From Marinobacterium stanieri (lineage in GTDB: Bacteria; Pseudomonadota; Gammaproteobacteria; Pseudomonadales; Balneatricaceae), in NCBI RefSeq assembly GCF_900155945.1, contig NZ_FTMN01000001.1:635682-699681 (forward strand): 64,000 bases of DNA. The letters run 5' to 3'. Below the pieces are notes generated by a model that saw nothing but the letters and a program-made list of their open reading frames with translations, was not told where the DNA came from and ran no database searches. Below, piece by piece: positions 35,068 through 42,843 of this stretch (position 1 is its first letter; each line of letters starts with the position of its first letter). Made by a program: the position numbers and the translations under genes.

Positions 35068-36069
35068 ATGATGAAGCCCAACAAGACTTACAAAAAACTG
35101 GTCGCCGCTACTATTCTTGGCCTTAGTTCAACTTATGCACTGGCCGCTGACCAGGTGACCTATCAGATGGACTGGCTGCCGGGCGGCGATAAGGCCCCCG
35201 TCTATGTCGGCGTGAACAAAGGGTTCTTTGCCGAGCAGGACATTGAAGTGAAGATTGCCTCTGGCCGAGGCTCTACCGATGCCATTACCAAGGTCGCCAC
35301 CGGCAACGCTGAAATTGGTCAGGCGGATATCACTGCACTGCTGGCGGCCAAGGCCCGTCAGGACGTACCGGTCACCGCCGTGATGAGCATCTTCAGTGAT
35401 GCGCCCTATGCCACCTTCGTGAAAAAGGATGGCAGCATCAAAACCATTGCTGACCTGAAAGGCAAGAAGGTTGTTACCTCCCCGTTTACCTCATCCAACG
35501 CCTTCTTTCCGATTGTGCTGGAGCTGAACGAGGTTGATGCCGCTGATGTTACCGTGGTGAAAGCGGACCCGGGTGCCCTGGCTCCCATGCTGATCAACGA
35601 CAGCGCAGACGCCGTTACCTCCTGGGTGACCGACTCACAGAAATACCAGTCCCAGGCCAAGAAAGCAGGCGTAGAGCTGACCGTTCTGCCCTGGCACGAT
35701 GCCGGCATGTCTATCTACTCCTCCTCCATGATCGCCAATAATGAGTGGCTGGAAGAAAACCCGGAGCTGGCCGAACGTTTCATCAAGGCATTCAAGAAAT
35801 CCATTGAATACGTCTACGCCAACCCTCAGGAAAGCGCCGAGATCATCAACAGCGCCGTGCCCGAAGTGGATGTTGAGGTCGCCAAAACCACCATCGAATC
35901 CATCCACGGCCTGGTTTATAACGATGCCACTACCGCCTATGGCCTGGGCTCCTTGAACAGCAAACGTCTGGCTGAAACCTGGGCCTTTACCGCCAAGTCC
36001 CAGGATATCGATGTGAATGCACTCGATCCTGAAACCGTCATCACCCGCCAGTTCATCGGAGGTGAATAA
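35068..36069 (+). CDS. ABC transporter substrate-binding protein, NMT1/ThiY-like
   Basis: 333 residues. The signal peptide is cleaved near YALA-ADQ. The mature part starts VTYQMDWLPGGDKAPVYVGV, the NMT1/THI5-like (SsuA, TauA, ThiY) fold that binds small heterocycles, sulfonates or pyrimidines. The region GRGSTDAITKVATGNAEIG is the ligand-loop signature. It is the first gene of a transporter operon (ATPase 3 bases later, permease overlapping), followed by a 2OG-Fe(II) oxygenase. The oxygenase, and a purine deaminase nearby, suggest a purine- or pyrimidine-like cargo. This is inference. Confidence 0.88.
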   Translation: MMKPNKTYKKLVAATILGLSSTYALAADQVTYQMDWLPGGDKAPVYVGVNKGFFAEQDIEVKIASGRGSTDAITKVATGNAEIGQADITALLAAKARQDVPVTAVMSIFSDAPYATFVKKDGSIKTIADLKGKKVVTSPFTSSNAFFPIVLELNEVDAADVTVVKADPGALAPMLINDSADAVTSWVTDSQKYQSQAKKAGVELTVLPWHDAGMSIYSSSMIANNEWLEENPELAERFIKAFKKSIEYVYANPQESAEIINSAVPEVDVEVAKTTIESIHGLVYNDATTAYGLGSLNSKRLAETWAFTAKSQDIDVNALDPETVITRQFIGGE

Positions 36070-36072
36070 ACC

Positions 36073-36855
36073 ATGAGACCGTTTGTTTCCTTTAAAAACG
36101 TCAGTCACGAGTACGGAGCTGACAAGGACAAATCGGTCAAAGCGCTGAGCGATGTCAATTTTGACATCGCCAAGCATGAGTTTGTCGCAGTCGTGGGACC
36201 CTCCGGCTGCGGCAAATCCACCCTGCTGCGCTTGCTGTCCGGTTTGCTGATACCAACGTCCGGGGGTGTCGAGATTTTCGGCCACCGCATCACCGAGCCA
36301 CGTGACGAGATCGGCATCGTGTTCCAGAAGCCCACGCTGCTGCCCTGGCTCAACATTCGTGAGAATGTAGTCTTCCCCAGCCGTCACAAGCGTGGCCGCG
36401 TATCCCGCCAGGAATATGAGCGCGCCGAAGAGTTGATAAAGAGCGTCGGCCTGAAGGATTTTGCCGAGTGCATGCCAGAGGAACTGTCTGGCGGCATGCA
36501 GCAGCGCGTCGGGATTGCCCGTGCCCTGTTGATGGATCCTGAAATCCTGATCATGGATGAGCCCTTTTCCGCACTGGATGCACTGACCCGTGAAGAGATG
36601 GGCTTTGAGTTACTGCAGATCTGGAATGAACGTCCCAAGACCGTTCTGTTCATTACTCACTCCATTTCTGAAGCCGTACTGCTGTCGGACCGTGTTCTGA
36701 TCATGAGCCCCCGACCGGGAACGCTGGTGGAAGAGATCAATGTGGAGCTGCCACGCCCACGCTCGTCTCAGACCATCCGCCATCCCAAATTCAACGAGTA
36801 CACCGATCAAATTCGCCAGCACATCTACCATCGTGAGGAGGCGAAAATTGCATGA
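36073..36855 (+). CDS. ABC transporter ATPase, nitrate/sulfonate/pyrimidine type
   Basis: 260 residues. It has Walker A GPSGCGKSTLLRLLSGL, Q-loop VFQKPTLLPWL, signature LSGGMQQRVGIARALL, Walker B ILIMDEPFSALD and the switch His in FITHSISEAVLLSD. The ...LSDRVLIMSPRPG... segment is typical of the SsuB/TauB/ThiZ group, matching the binding protein upstream. It powers import through the permease encoded by the next gene. The permease start overlaps its stop (ATGA), so expression is coupled. Confidence 0.95.
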   Translation: MRPFVSFKNVSHEYGADKDKSVKALSDVNFDIAKHEFVAVVGPSGCGKSTLLRLLSGLLIPTSGGVEIFGHRITEPRDEIGIVFQKPTLLPWLNIRENVVFPSRHKRGRVSRQEYERAEELIKSVGLKDFAECMPEELSGGMQQRVGIARALLMDPEILIMDEPFSALDALTREEMGFELLQIWNERPKTVLFITHSISEAVLLSDRVLIMSPRPGTLVEEINVELPRPRSSQTIRHPKFNEYTDQIRQHIYHREEAKIA

Positions 36856-37640
36856 GTGTTTCTATGAGTACAAAACACCAGATTCTGCAGCGCTGGTTGC
36901 CCATCGCGACCCTGGCATCCTTGATCCCTTTGTGGGAGCTTAGCTGCCGCCTGTTGGGTGTTCCCGACTATGTACTGCCACGACCCACTACCATCCTGGA
37001 AGCCTTCGCCCGCGTGGATGTCGCTCTCTGGGCGGGTCACCTCTGGGCAACGCTGCGTGTCGCACTGATTGGCTTCATGCTGTCTCTGCTGATCAGTATT
37101 CCCCTGGCCATTGCCATGGTGCGCTCACGATACCTGACCAAAACCCTCTACCCACTGCTGATCATTATTCAGTCAACACCTGTGGTTGCGATCGCCCCGC
37201 TGCTGATCGTTATTCTGGGCACCGGCGAGGCGCCACGTCTGGCTATCACCTGCCTGATCACCTTCTTCCCGCTGGTCGTCGCGGCCACCACCGGCATGCT
37301 GTCGACGCCCTCCGAGCTGGTAGAGCTTTCACGCAGTCTGCGTGTGCCGCCGAGCCGCGAGATCTGGCAGATCCGCCTGCCTTATGCGATTCCGCACCTG
37401 TTCAGCGGCATGAAGGTCGCCATCACCCTGGCCATCATCGGCGCGGTTGTGGCCGAGTTCGTGGCCGCCGAAAAAGGGCTGGGTTACTTCATTCAGTACT
37501 CCACCTCCTTCTTTGAAATTCCTCAGGCCTTTGCTGCCCTGCTGTTCCTGTCCGCAGCCAGCCTGATCCTGTTCCGCACCGTCACCTGGATTCAGAAGGT
37601 GTTCTTCGCCTGGAGTCTTCCGAAAGAAGAAAGAGACTGA
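36852..37640 (+). CDS. ABC transporter permease, SsuC/TauC/ThiX type
   Basis: 262 residues with about six helices. The cytoplasmic EAA loop is present as LVELSRSLRVPPSREIWQIR, followed by LPYAIPHLFSGMKVAI. It forms the membrane channel with the ATPase and binding protein in the same operon. The start at 36852 overlaps the ATPase stop by four bases; a second ATG six codons in is an alternative. The oxygenase gene follows 113 bases later, so it may share the transcript. Confidence 0.93.
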   Translation: MSVSMSTKHQILQRWLPIATLASLIPLWELSCRLLGVPDYVLPRPTTILEAFARVDVALWAGHLWATLRVALIGFMLSLLISIPLAIAMVRSRYLTKTLYPLLIIIQSTPVVAIAPLLIVILGTGEAPRLAITCLITFFPLVVAATTGMLSTPSELVELSRSLRVPPSREIWQIRLPYAIPHLFSGMKVAITLAIIGAVVAEFVAAEKGLGYFIQYSTSFFEIPQAFAALLFLSAASLILFRTVTWIQKVFFAWSLPKEERD

Positions 37641-37753
37641 GATTGACCTGATCTATTTTTGTACACCCTAACGGAGTAGAAGCGGCATGGCAGATATACC
37701 AGGCATTGCTCCAACCAACCGCCGCATCAAGGCAAGACAATGGAGCTTCAACC

Positions 37754-38767
37754 ATGAATACATCAACCACTCACTACCCACTGGATGAACTGAACCTGGA
37801 GCGCAGCCTCGGCCAACGCAGCAGCGAGAGCGAAGTTGAAGGCAGCGCTATCCCCCTGATCGACCTGAGCAACTTTGACGAGCGCCGCGAAGCGATCACA
37901 GAACAGCTGTGGCATGCTGCTACCGAAGTAGGCTTCTTTCAGCTCAGCAACCATGGCCTCAGCGTTGATGAAATCAACCACGCCTTCGGCAATGCCGATA
38001 AGTTCTTCGGCCTGGAAACAGACCAAAAGGCTCAGTATCCGCTGAAGGAAGGCACCAATGCGGGCTGGGAGTACAAGGCCCAGGTACGCCCCTCCACCGG
38101 CACGGCTGACCAGAAGGAGTCGTACCAGATTACTCGCCCCAACATGACCGACCTCTGGCCGAACCGGGAGCTGCCCGCCTTCAAGGGCGAGATGCTGGCG
38201 TTCGAGCGTCGCTGCTGGGAGCTGGGCATGAAAGTATTAAGCTGCTTCGCCGACCGCCTGGGCTTTGAACGTGACTTCTTCGCCAAGGCACATGATCAGG
38301 ACAGTGAACAGTACCAGTCCACTCTGCGCCTGCTGCATTATCTGGCAATCAAGGACCCGAAACAGCTGGAAGGCGAGCCCTGGCGTGCCGGTGCCCATAC
38401 CGACTTTGACTGCCTTACCATGGTATTCCAGAAAACCGGACAGGGCGGCCTTCAGGCCAGCGCCGGCAAGGATGCTTCGGATACTTTGACCTGGCACAGC
38501 GTGCCCGCCGTGGATGGCATCATCACCTGCAACATCGGTGACATGCTGATGCGCTGGAGCGACGACCAGCTCAAATCTACCCTGCACCGCGTACGCATGC
38601 CCCGTGCAGGCGAGTACATGGGCCACCGCTACAGCATGGCCTTTTTCTGCCAGGCCAACCGCGATGTGGTGATCGAAGGCCCCAACAAACGCTACCCGGC
38701 CATGACAGCAGCCGAGTATCTCAACATGCGTATGAACGCCAACTACACGGAAAAAAGCAGCACTTAA
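37754..38767 (+). CDS. 2-oxoglutarate/Fe(II)-dependent oxygenase, isopenicillin N synthase-like
   Basis: 337 residues from the ATG at 37754; TGGAG lies upstream, and a longer frame from 37706 is not supported. The N-terminal DIOX_N region (IPLIDLSNFDERREA...EVGFFQLSNHG) and the C-terminal Fe site are intact: H215-T-D217 in GAHTDFDC, H278 in STLHRV, and the 2OG-binding R292-x-S294 in GHRYSMAFF. Bacterial members near purine or pyrimidine ABC importers probably hydroxylate or demethylate a heterocycle, but the substrate is unknown. It is preceded by the importer genes and followed by a terminator. Confidence 0.87.
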   Translation: MNTSTTHYPLDELNLERSLGQRSSESEVEGSAIPLIDLSNFDERREAITEQLWHAATEVGFFQLSNHGLSVDEINHAFGNADKFFGLETDQKAQYPLKEGTNAGWEYKAQVRPSTGTADQKESYQITRPNMTDLWPNRELPAFKGEMLAFERRCWELGMKVLSCFADRLGFERDFFAKAHDQDSEQYQSTLRLLHYLAIKDPKQLEGEPWRAGAHTDFDCLTMVFQKTGQGGLQASAGKDASDTLTWHSVPAVDGIITCNIGDMLMRWSDDQLKSTLHRVRMPRAGEYMGHRYSMAFFCQANRDVVIEGPNKRYPAMTAAEYLNMRMNANYTEKSST

Positions 38768-38789
38768 ACTGCATCCCAAAAGGTATTTG

Positions 38790-38816
38790 AAAGAGCCCGC
38801 ACTGCGGGCTCTTTTT
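38790..38816 (+). terminator. Terminator after the oxygenase gene
   Basis: AAGAGCCCGC-act-GCGGGCTCTT with CTTTTTG. Almost the same hairpin occurs at 39572-39596 on the far side of the toxin-antitoxin genes. Confidence 0.9.
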
Positions 38817-38908
38817 GTGCCGCTGTCCCCGCCATCGCGCAGCAGCCATGTTTAATGGGCCCATATCCCAACTGAAAGCTCGACGCTATTCAGGCAAACA
38901 CAGGTTGA

Positions 38909-38927
38909 TTGTACAAAAATTTGTACT
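38909..38927. promoter_or_regulatory. Predicted YefM-YoeB operator
   Basis: TTGTACAAAAATTTGTACT contains two TGTAC-type half sites. The E. coli YefM-YoeB complex recognises TGTACA hexamers in its own promoter. A -35-like TTGACG begins at 38933, six bases further on, and the yefM start is at 39001. Confidence 0.65.
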
Positions 38928-39000
38928 TATTATTGACGTATTGAGATAGTGATTAGACACTGAAAGACCCAATACACTTAAACCAGAGCCGAAAGTGACC

Positions 39001-39264
39001 ATGAACGTAATTTCATACAGCGATGCCCGCGCCAGCTTTAAGGCGGTCATGGATGGCGTATGTGATTCACATGAACCCGCTGTTGTAACCCGACAGAAAG
39101 GGGAGTCTGTTGTGGTGCTGTCCAAGACCGACTACGACAGCATTATGGAAACCCTCTACCTGCTCAACAGCCCCGCAAATGCGACACGCCTTATGGAGTC
39201 GGTTGCCCGCATCAAGGCAGGTCAGGCCAAGACACGAGACCTGATCGAGGATGAACCCGAATAA
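39001..39264 (+). CDS. yefM: Antitoxin YefM
   Basis: 87 residues from the ATG at 39001. The Phd/YefM fold is plain: MNVISYSDARASFKAVMDGV (N-terminal dimer and DNA-binding part), then HEPAVVTRQKGESVVVLSKTDY and a C-terminal tail that wraps the toxin. It neutralises YoeB and represses the operon. The stop overlaps the toxin gene by 14 bases. A TGTACA-type palindrome lies in the promoter. The pair is flanked by near-identical terminators, which suggests that it arrived as a unit. Confidence 0.94.
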   Translation: MNVISYSDARASFKAVMDGVCDSHEPAVVTRQKGESVVVLSKTDYDSIMETLYLLNSPANATRLMESVARIKAGQAKTRDLIEDEPE

Positions 39265-39526
39265 CACGCTATCACTGAAATTTGATGATAATGCTTGGGA
39301 GGACTATCTGTTCTGGCAGAAGACTGACAAGCAAACGCTAAAGCGCATTAATGAGCTGATCAAAAACGCCCGACGCACGCCCTTCGAAGGTATTGGCAAG
39401 CCCGAACCGTTGAAAGGAGAGTTGGCAGGTTTCTGGTCTCGCCGGATCGACCGGGAGCACCGCCTGGTATACACAGTTGAAGACGATACTCTGGTGCTTG
39501 CCGCCTGCCGTTATCATTACCAGTAA
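39251..39526 (+). CDS. yoeB: Toxin YoeB, ribosome-dependent mRNA interferase
   Basis: 91 residues, close to the 84 of E. coli YoeB. Conserved features: WEDYLFWQKTDKQTLKRINE at the N-terminus, GKPEPLKGELAGFWSRRIDR in the middle, EHRLVY (catalytic Arg region) and the C-terminal RYHYQ with the His-Tyr pair needed for cleavage. Released from YefM, it cuts mRNA at the ribosomal A site and halts translation. All catalytic residues look intact, so the toxin should be active. Confidence 0.95.
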   Translation: MNPNNTLSLKFDDNAWEDYLFWQKTDKQTLKRINELIKNARRTPFEGIGKPEPLKGELAGFWSRRIDREHRLVYTVEDDTLVLAACRYHYQ

Positions 39527-39570
39527 TCACTGGCGATCACTGAAACGAGCTAACGTTTGTCCGCTGCAGG

Positions 39571-39596
39571 TGAGCCCGCAATGCGGGCTCTTTTTC
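39571..39596 (+). terminator. Terminator after yefM-yoeB
   Basis: GAGCCCGC-aat-GCGGGCTC followed by TTTTTCG. The stem is identical to that of the terminator at 38790. It also lies just beyond the 3' end of the convergent deaminase gene (39599), for which it has no T-run. Confidence 0.88.
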
Positions 39597-39598
39597 GT

Positions 39599-40963
39599 TC
39601 AGGCGTCGACCTTTTTATACAGGCGTTGAATGCCTTCGATAACATCCTGCTGCAGCGCCTCAGTATCAAGGCCTGATACTTCTCCCCCCTCTACAACCTG
39701 ACGGCCATTCACGAAGCTGGCTTTAATCCGCATGGGTTCACCGCACATCAACGGTGCCCACTGACGATCATGTACGCCGGCAAAGCGGTAGTCATTCAGA
39801 TCATAGATCACCAGGTCCGCCGCCTTGCCTACGGCCAGTGCCCCCAGCGCATCCAGCCCCAGCATTTTGGCCGCATTGTCGCTGGCCCACTCCAGCACGG
39901 TTTCCAGGCGGGTGGCATCCGGGCCCTGCTGGGTGCGATGGATCAACCATGCCAGATTGGCTTCCTGCAACACCGAACCGGACTCGGCTGATGCAGAGCC
40001 GTCTACGCCCAGCGTTACCGGCATACCGGCTTTTTCCATGGCCACAACCGGTGCAATGCCGCTGCCGAGACGACAGTTGGAAGTCGGGCAATGCGCGATG
40101 CCGGTACCGGTTTCGCTCAGCAGCTGGATATCCTGCTCGGTGGCCTGCACCAGATGTGCAAACCAGACATCCTCGCCCAGCCAGTCACAGCGCTGGGCAT
40201 ATTCTACCGCCGTACAACCGTGCAGCGCCTGCGCCTGTTGCTCATCAAAACCGACTTCCAGCAGGTGTGAGTGCAGCTTCAAGTCATGCGAACGTGCATA
40301 GGCCGCCACCTGCTTGAGGTCCTCAGCGGTAATCGAGTGAACCAGACTGGTCGGCGATACCACCAGACGACGCATGGCGTTGCTTTCAGCCTGATGATAA
40401 CGAGAGCGGGTCTGCTCCAGCCGCTGCAGCATCAGCTCCAGAGTTTCCGGTTTCACACCGGCCTTGGCCAGGCCCTTGTGTGACCCCTGCACCGTGGCAC
40501 CGCCACGGCAGAGCACCAGGCGCATACCCAATTCATCAGCCGCCTGCCAGAGTACGTCTTCCATCTCCATGGAGGAGTTCAAATGGTACAGGTAATGGTG
40601 ATCGGCACAGGTCGTTGCGCCCGAGCGTAACTGTTCGGCCAGCCCCATTTTGGCAGCGGCCAGCATGAGTTCAGGGTCAATATGGGGCCAGAACCGGTAA
40701 GGCACCGAAGCCAGCCACTCACCCAGTCCTTGGTTGATACCCGCCGGGATGCCCTTGAGCGCCGACTGCGCCAGGTGGTGGTGGGTGTTGATGAAACCAG
40801 GATAGATAACCGATCGACTGGCATCGACCTGCTGCTCCCCCTCTTGCGGCAGCAAACCCTGCCCGATTTCAGTGATGATGCCGTCTGCGATACGCAGATC
40901 AGTGGCGGAAGATGATATACCCTGAGCCAGGATTGCCTCAGCGTTTCGGATTAAATACCGCAT
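39599..40963 (-). CDS. 8-oxoguanine deaminase-like amidohydrolase
   Basis: 454 residues from the ATG at 40963 (AAGGAG upstream). Amidohydrolase superfamily: metal site FINTHHHLAQ, HSHLLEVGFDEQQAQ, HCPTSNCRLGSGIAPV and LGVDGSAS (catalytic Asp). The sequence, in particular VCRGGATVQGSHKG-like LVLCRGGATVQGSHKG and SPTSLVHSITAEDL, matches the group whose member Pa0142 deaminates 8-oxoguanine to urate; hydroxyatrazine-type deaminases are relatives. Urate is the substrate of puuD further on, so this enzyme would feed the same pathway. It diverges from the xdh operon. Confidence 0.82.
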   Translation of the reverse strand: MRYLIRNAEAILAQGISSSATDLRIADGIITEIGQGLLPQEGEQQVDASRSVIYPGFINTHHHLAQSALKGIPAGINQGLGEWLASVPYRFWPHIDPELMLAAAKMGLAEQLRSGATTCADHHYLYHLNSSMEMEDVLWQAADELGMRLVLCRGGATVQGSHKGLAKAGVKPETLELMLQRLEQTRSRYHQAESNAMRRLVVSPTSLVHSITAEDLKQVAAYARSHDLKLHSHLLEVGFDEQQAQALHGCTAVEYAQRCDWLGEDVWFAHLVQATEQDIQLLSETGTGIAHCPTSNCRLGSGIAPVVAMEKAGMPVTLGVDGSASAESGSVLQEANLAWLIHRTQQGPDATRLETVLEWASDNAAKMLGLDALGALAVGKAADLVIYDLNDYRFAGVHDRQWAPLMCGEPMRIKASFVNGRQVVEGGEVSGLDTEALQQDVIEGIQRLYKKVDA

Positions 40964-41290
40964 CCAAAAACTCCTTAACCAACCGCTAAGCAATGTCCCG
41001 GGCAACCCCTGACCGCTTCTACTTACCGTGTCTATGTATTCGACGGTTCTCCCCGAAGAAAAAACCGCCCGTTAGTCTGTTTGCCCACGCCCGACGCAGT
41101 CGGGTCGATAGGGCAAAGCTGTGCAGGATTATGCAAAAACCCGGCCATACACCCATACCTGACGGACAAGTCATCAGGCACCTGCCTGGTGCTTCATACC
41201 GCACCAATAAGATCCAAGCGCACCAAAAAAGTGCCTTCAAGCCTCTATAAGGCTCACGGATTCCGGGGCTGAATAGCCTTGAACCAAAAC

Positions 41291-41343
41291 CTGACTTAAA
41301 AGTCAGATTTATAGTTGACTCTAAAGTCAGGTTTTACTTTAAT
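41291..41343 (+). promoter_or_regulatory. xdhA promoter with two palindromic operators
   Basis: CTGACTTAAAAGTCAG (41291-41306) and TTGACTCTAAAGTCAG (41315-41330) share TGACT-n4-AGTCA, with centres 24 bp apart. The second provides a -35 TTGACT (41315-41320), and TTTAAT (41338-41343) follows after 17 bases as the -10. A repressor bound here would block transcription. Weaker copies lie before puuE (49660-49673) and the TetR gene (54109-54136), which makes that TetR protein the likely binder. The rest of the 40964-41290 gap shows no gene. Confidence 0.65.
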
Positions 41344-41403
41344 CAAGGTTAATACAGCGAACGCCATGACGCTCGCCACACTTCCAAGCAAAGGAGACTC
41401 TCC

Positions 41404-42843
41404 TTGATCAGGTTCCTACTCAACAAAGAACTTCGGGTTGAAGAGCAACTGGACCCCAACATGACAGTGCTGAATTACCTGCGCACCCGTGCCCGTAAAA
41501 CAGGCACCAAAGAGGGCTGCGGGTCAGGCGATTGCGGTGCCTGTACGGTTGTTCTGGGTGAGCTTGATGGCGATCGCATGCGCTATACCAGCATCAACTC
41601 CTGCCTGACGTTTGTCTCGGCCCTGAACGGCAAGCAGCTGATCACGGTGGAAGATCTCAAACAGGGCAGCCGCCTGCATGCCACTCAGCAAGCCATGGTG
41701 GACTGTCACGGCAGCCAGTGCGGTTTTTGTACGCCAGGCATCGTGATGTCCATGTTTGCACTGGGCAAAAATGTCGGCGCACCGGGCAAGGACGAGATCC
41801 ACGAAGCTCTGGCCGGCAACCTGTGCCGCTGCACCGGCTATCGCCCTATCGTTGAAGCAGCAGAGCAGATGTACGCAGATGCGGCACCGGATAGTTTCGA
41901 GCTGGAGCAAGGCCAGACAGTCATGCGCTTGCGTGAAATCCAGCCAGAAGCACAGACGGAACTAAGCGATGGCACGAACACCGCCTTTAATCCGACATCT
42001 ATCGCGGAACTCTGCACCTTGCTGGAACAGCACCCGGAGGCTCGCCTTGTTGCTGGCGGCACCGACCTGGCACTTGAGGTCACGCAGTTGCATCGTCCGC
42101 TGCCGACACTGATTCACCTCGGACATATTGATGCGCTGAAGCAGATCCAAGTGCAGGATGAATATATCGAGCTGGGCGCAGCCGCCCCACTGACCGACTG
42201 CTATCAGGTGCTGGCCGGTGAGTACCCGGACCTGGGCGCCCTGCTGCATCGTTTTGCATCCCTGCAGGTACGCAACCAGGGCACCTTGGGTGGAAACATT
42301 GGCAACGCCTCACCGATTGGCGACTCACCGCCCGCCCTGATCGCGCTGGGCGCCCAGGTAGTGCTGCGCAAGGGTGAGCAGACACGCACACTGAACCTTG
42401 AGGATTACTTCATCGACTATAAGGTCACCGCCCAGCAGCCCGGCGAGTTCATTGAGAAGGTTCTATTGCCCAGAGCGGCTGATAACGGGACCTTCCGCTG
42501 CTACAAGCTATCCAAACGCATCGATGACGATATCTCCGCCGTGCTGGGCTGCTTCAACCTGGAGATCCGTGACGGCAAGATCGCCTCTGCCCGCGTGGCG
42601 TATGGCGGCATGGCGGCCATACCCAAACGTGCCAGCGCCTGTGAACAGGTGCTGACAGGAGCCCCTTGGAACCTTGCAACGATTGAACAGGCCAAAGCCG
42701 CCCTGGCACAGGACTTCACACCTATTTCCGATGTTCGCGCATCCAGCGAATACCGCCAGCTGACCGCCGCCAACCTGCTGACCCGCTACTTTATTGAACT
42801 TGAATCGCCAGAAGTCGAAACACGGGTGACCGCTTATGTCTAA
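41404..42843 (+). CDS. xdhA: Xanthine dehydrogenase small subunit (2Fe-2S and FAD)
   Basis: 479 residues from a TTG start at 41404, with AAAGGAG upstream. The N-terminal ferredoxin domain has C-x4-C-x2-C (KEGCGSGDCGACTVV) and the second 2Fe-2S cluster domain has CGFCTPG and NLCRCTGYRPI. From about residue 185 the FAD domain follows (ARLVAGGTDLALEV, TLGGNIGNASPIGDSPPALI). It passes electrons from the molybdenum centre to NAD. It overlaps xdhB by eight bases. It is the first gene of the xdhABC-guaD operon, behind a promoter with paired operators. Confidence 0.95.
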   Translation: MIRFLLNKELRVEEQLDPNMTVLNYLRTRARKTGTKEGCGSGDCGACTVVLGELDGDRMRYTSINSCLTFVSALNGKQLITVEDLKQGSRLHATQQAMVDCHGSQCGFCTPGIVMSMFALGKNVGAPGKDEIHEALAGNLCRCTGYRPIVEAAEQMYADAAPDSFELEQGQTVMRLREIQPEAQTELSDGTNTAFNPTSIAELCTLLEQHPEARLVAGGTDLALEVTQLHRPLPTLIHLGHIDALKQIQVQDEYIELGAAAPLTDCYQVLAGEYPDLGALLHRFASLQVRNQGTLGGNIGNASPIGDSPPALIALGAQVVLRKGEQTRTLNLEDYFIDYKVTAQQPGEFIEKVLLPRAADNGTFRCYKLSKRIDDDISAVLGCFNLEIRDGKIASARVAYGGMAAIPKRASACEQVLTGAPWNLATIEQAKAALAQDFTPISDVRASSEYRQLTAANLLTRYFIELESPEVETRVTAYV

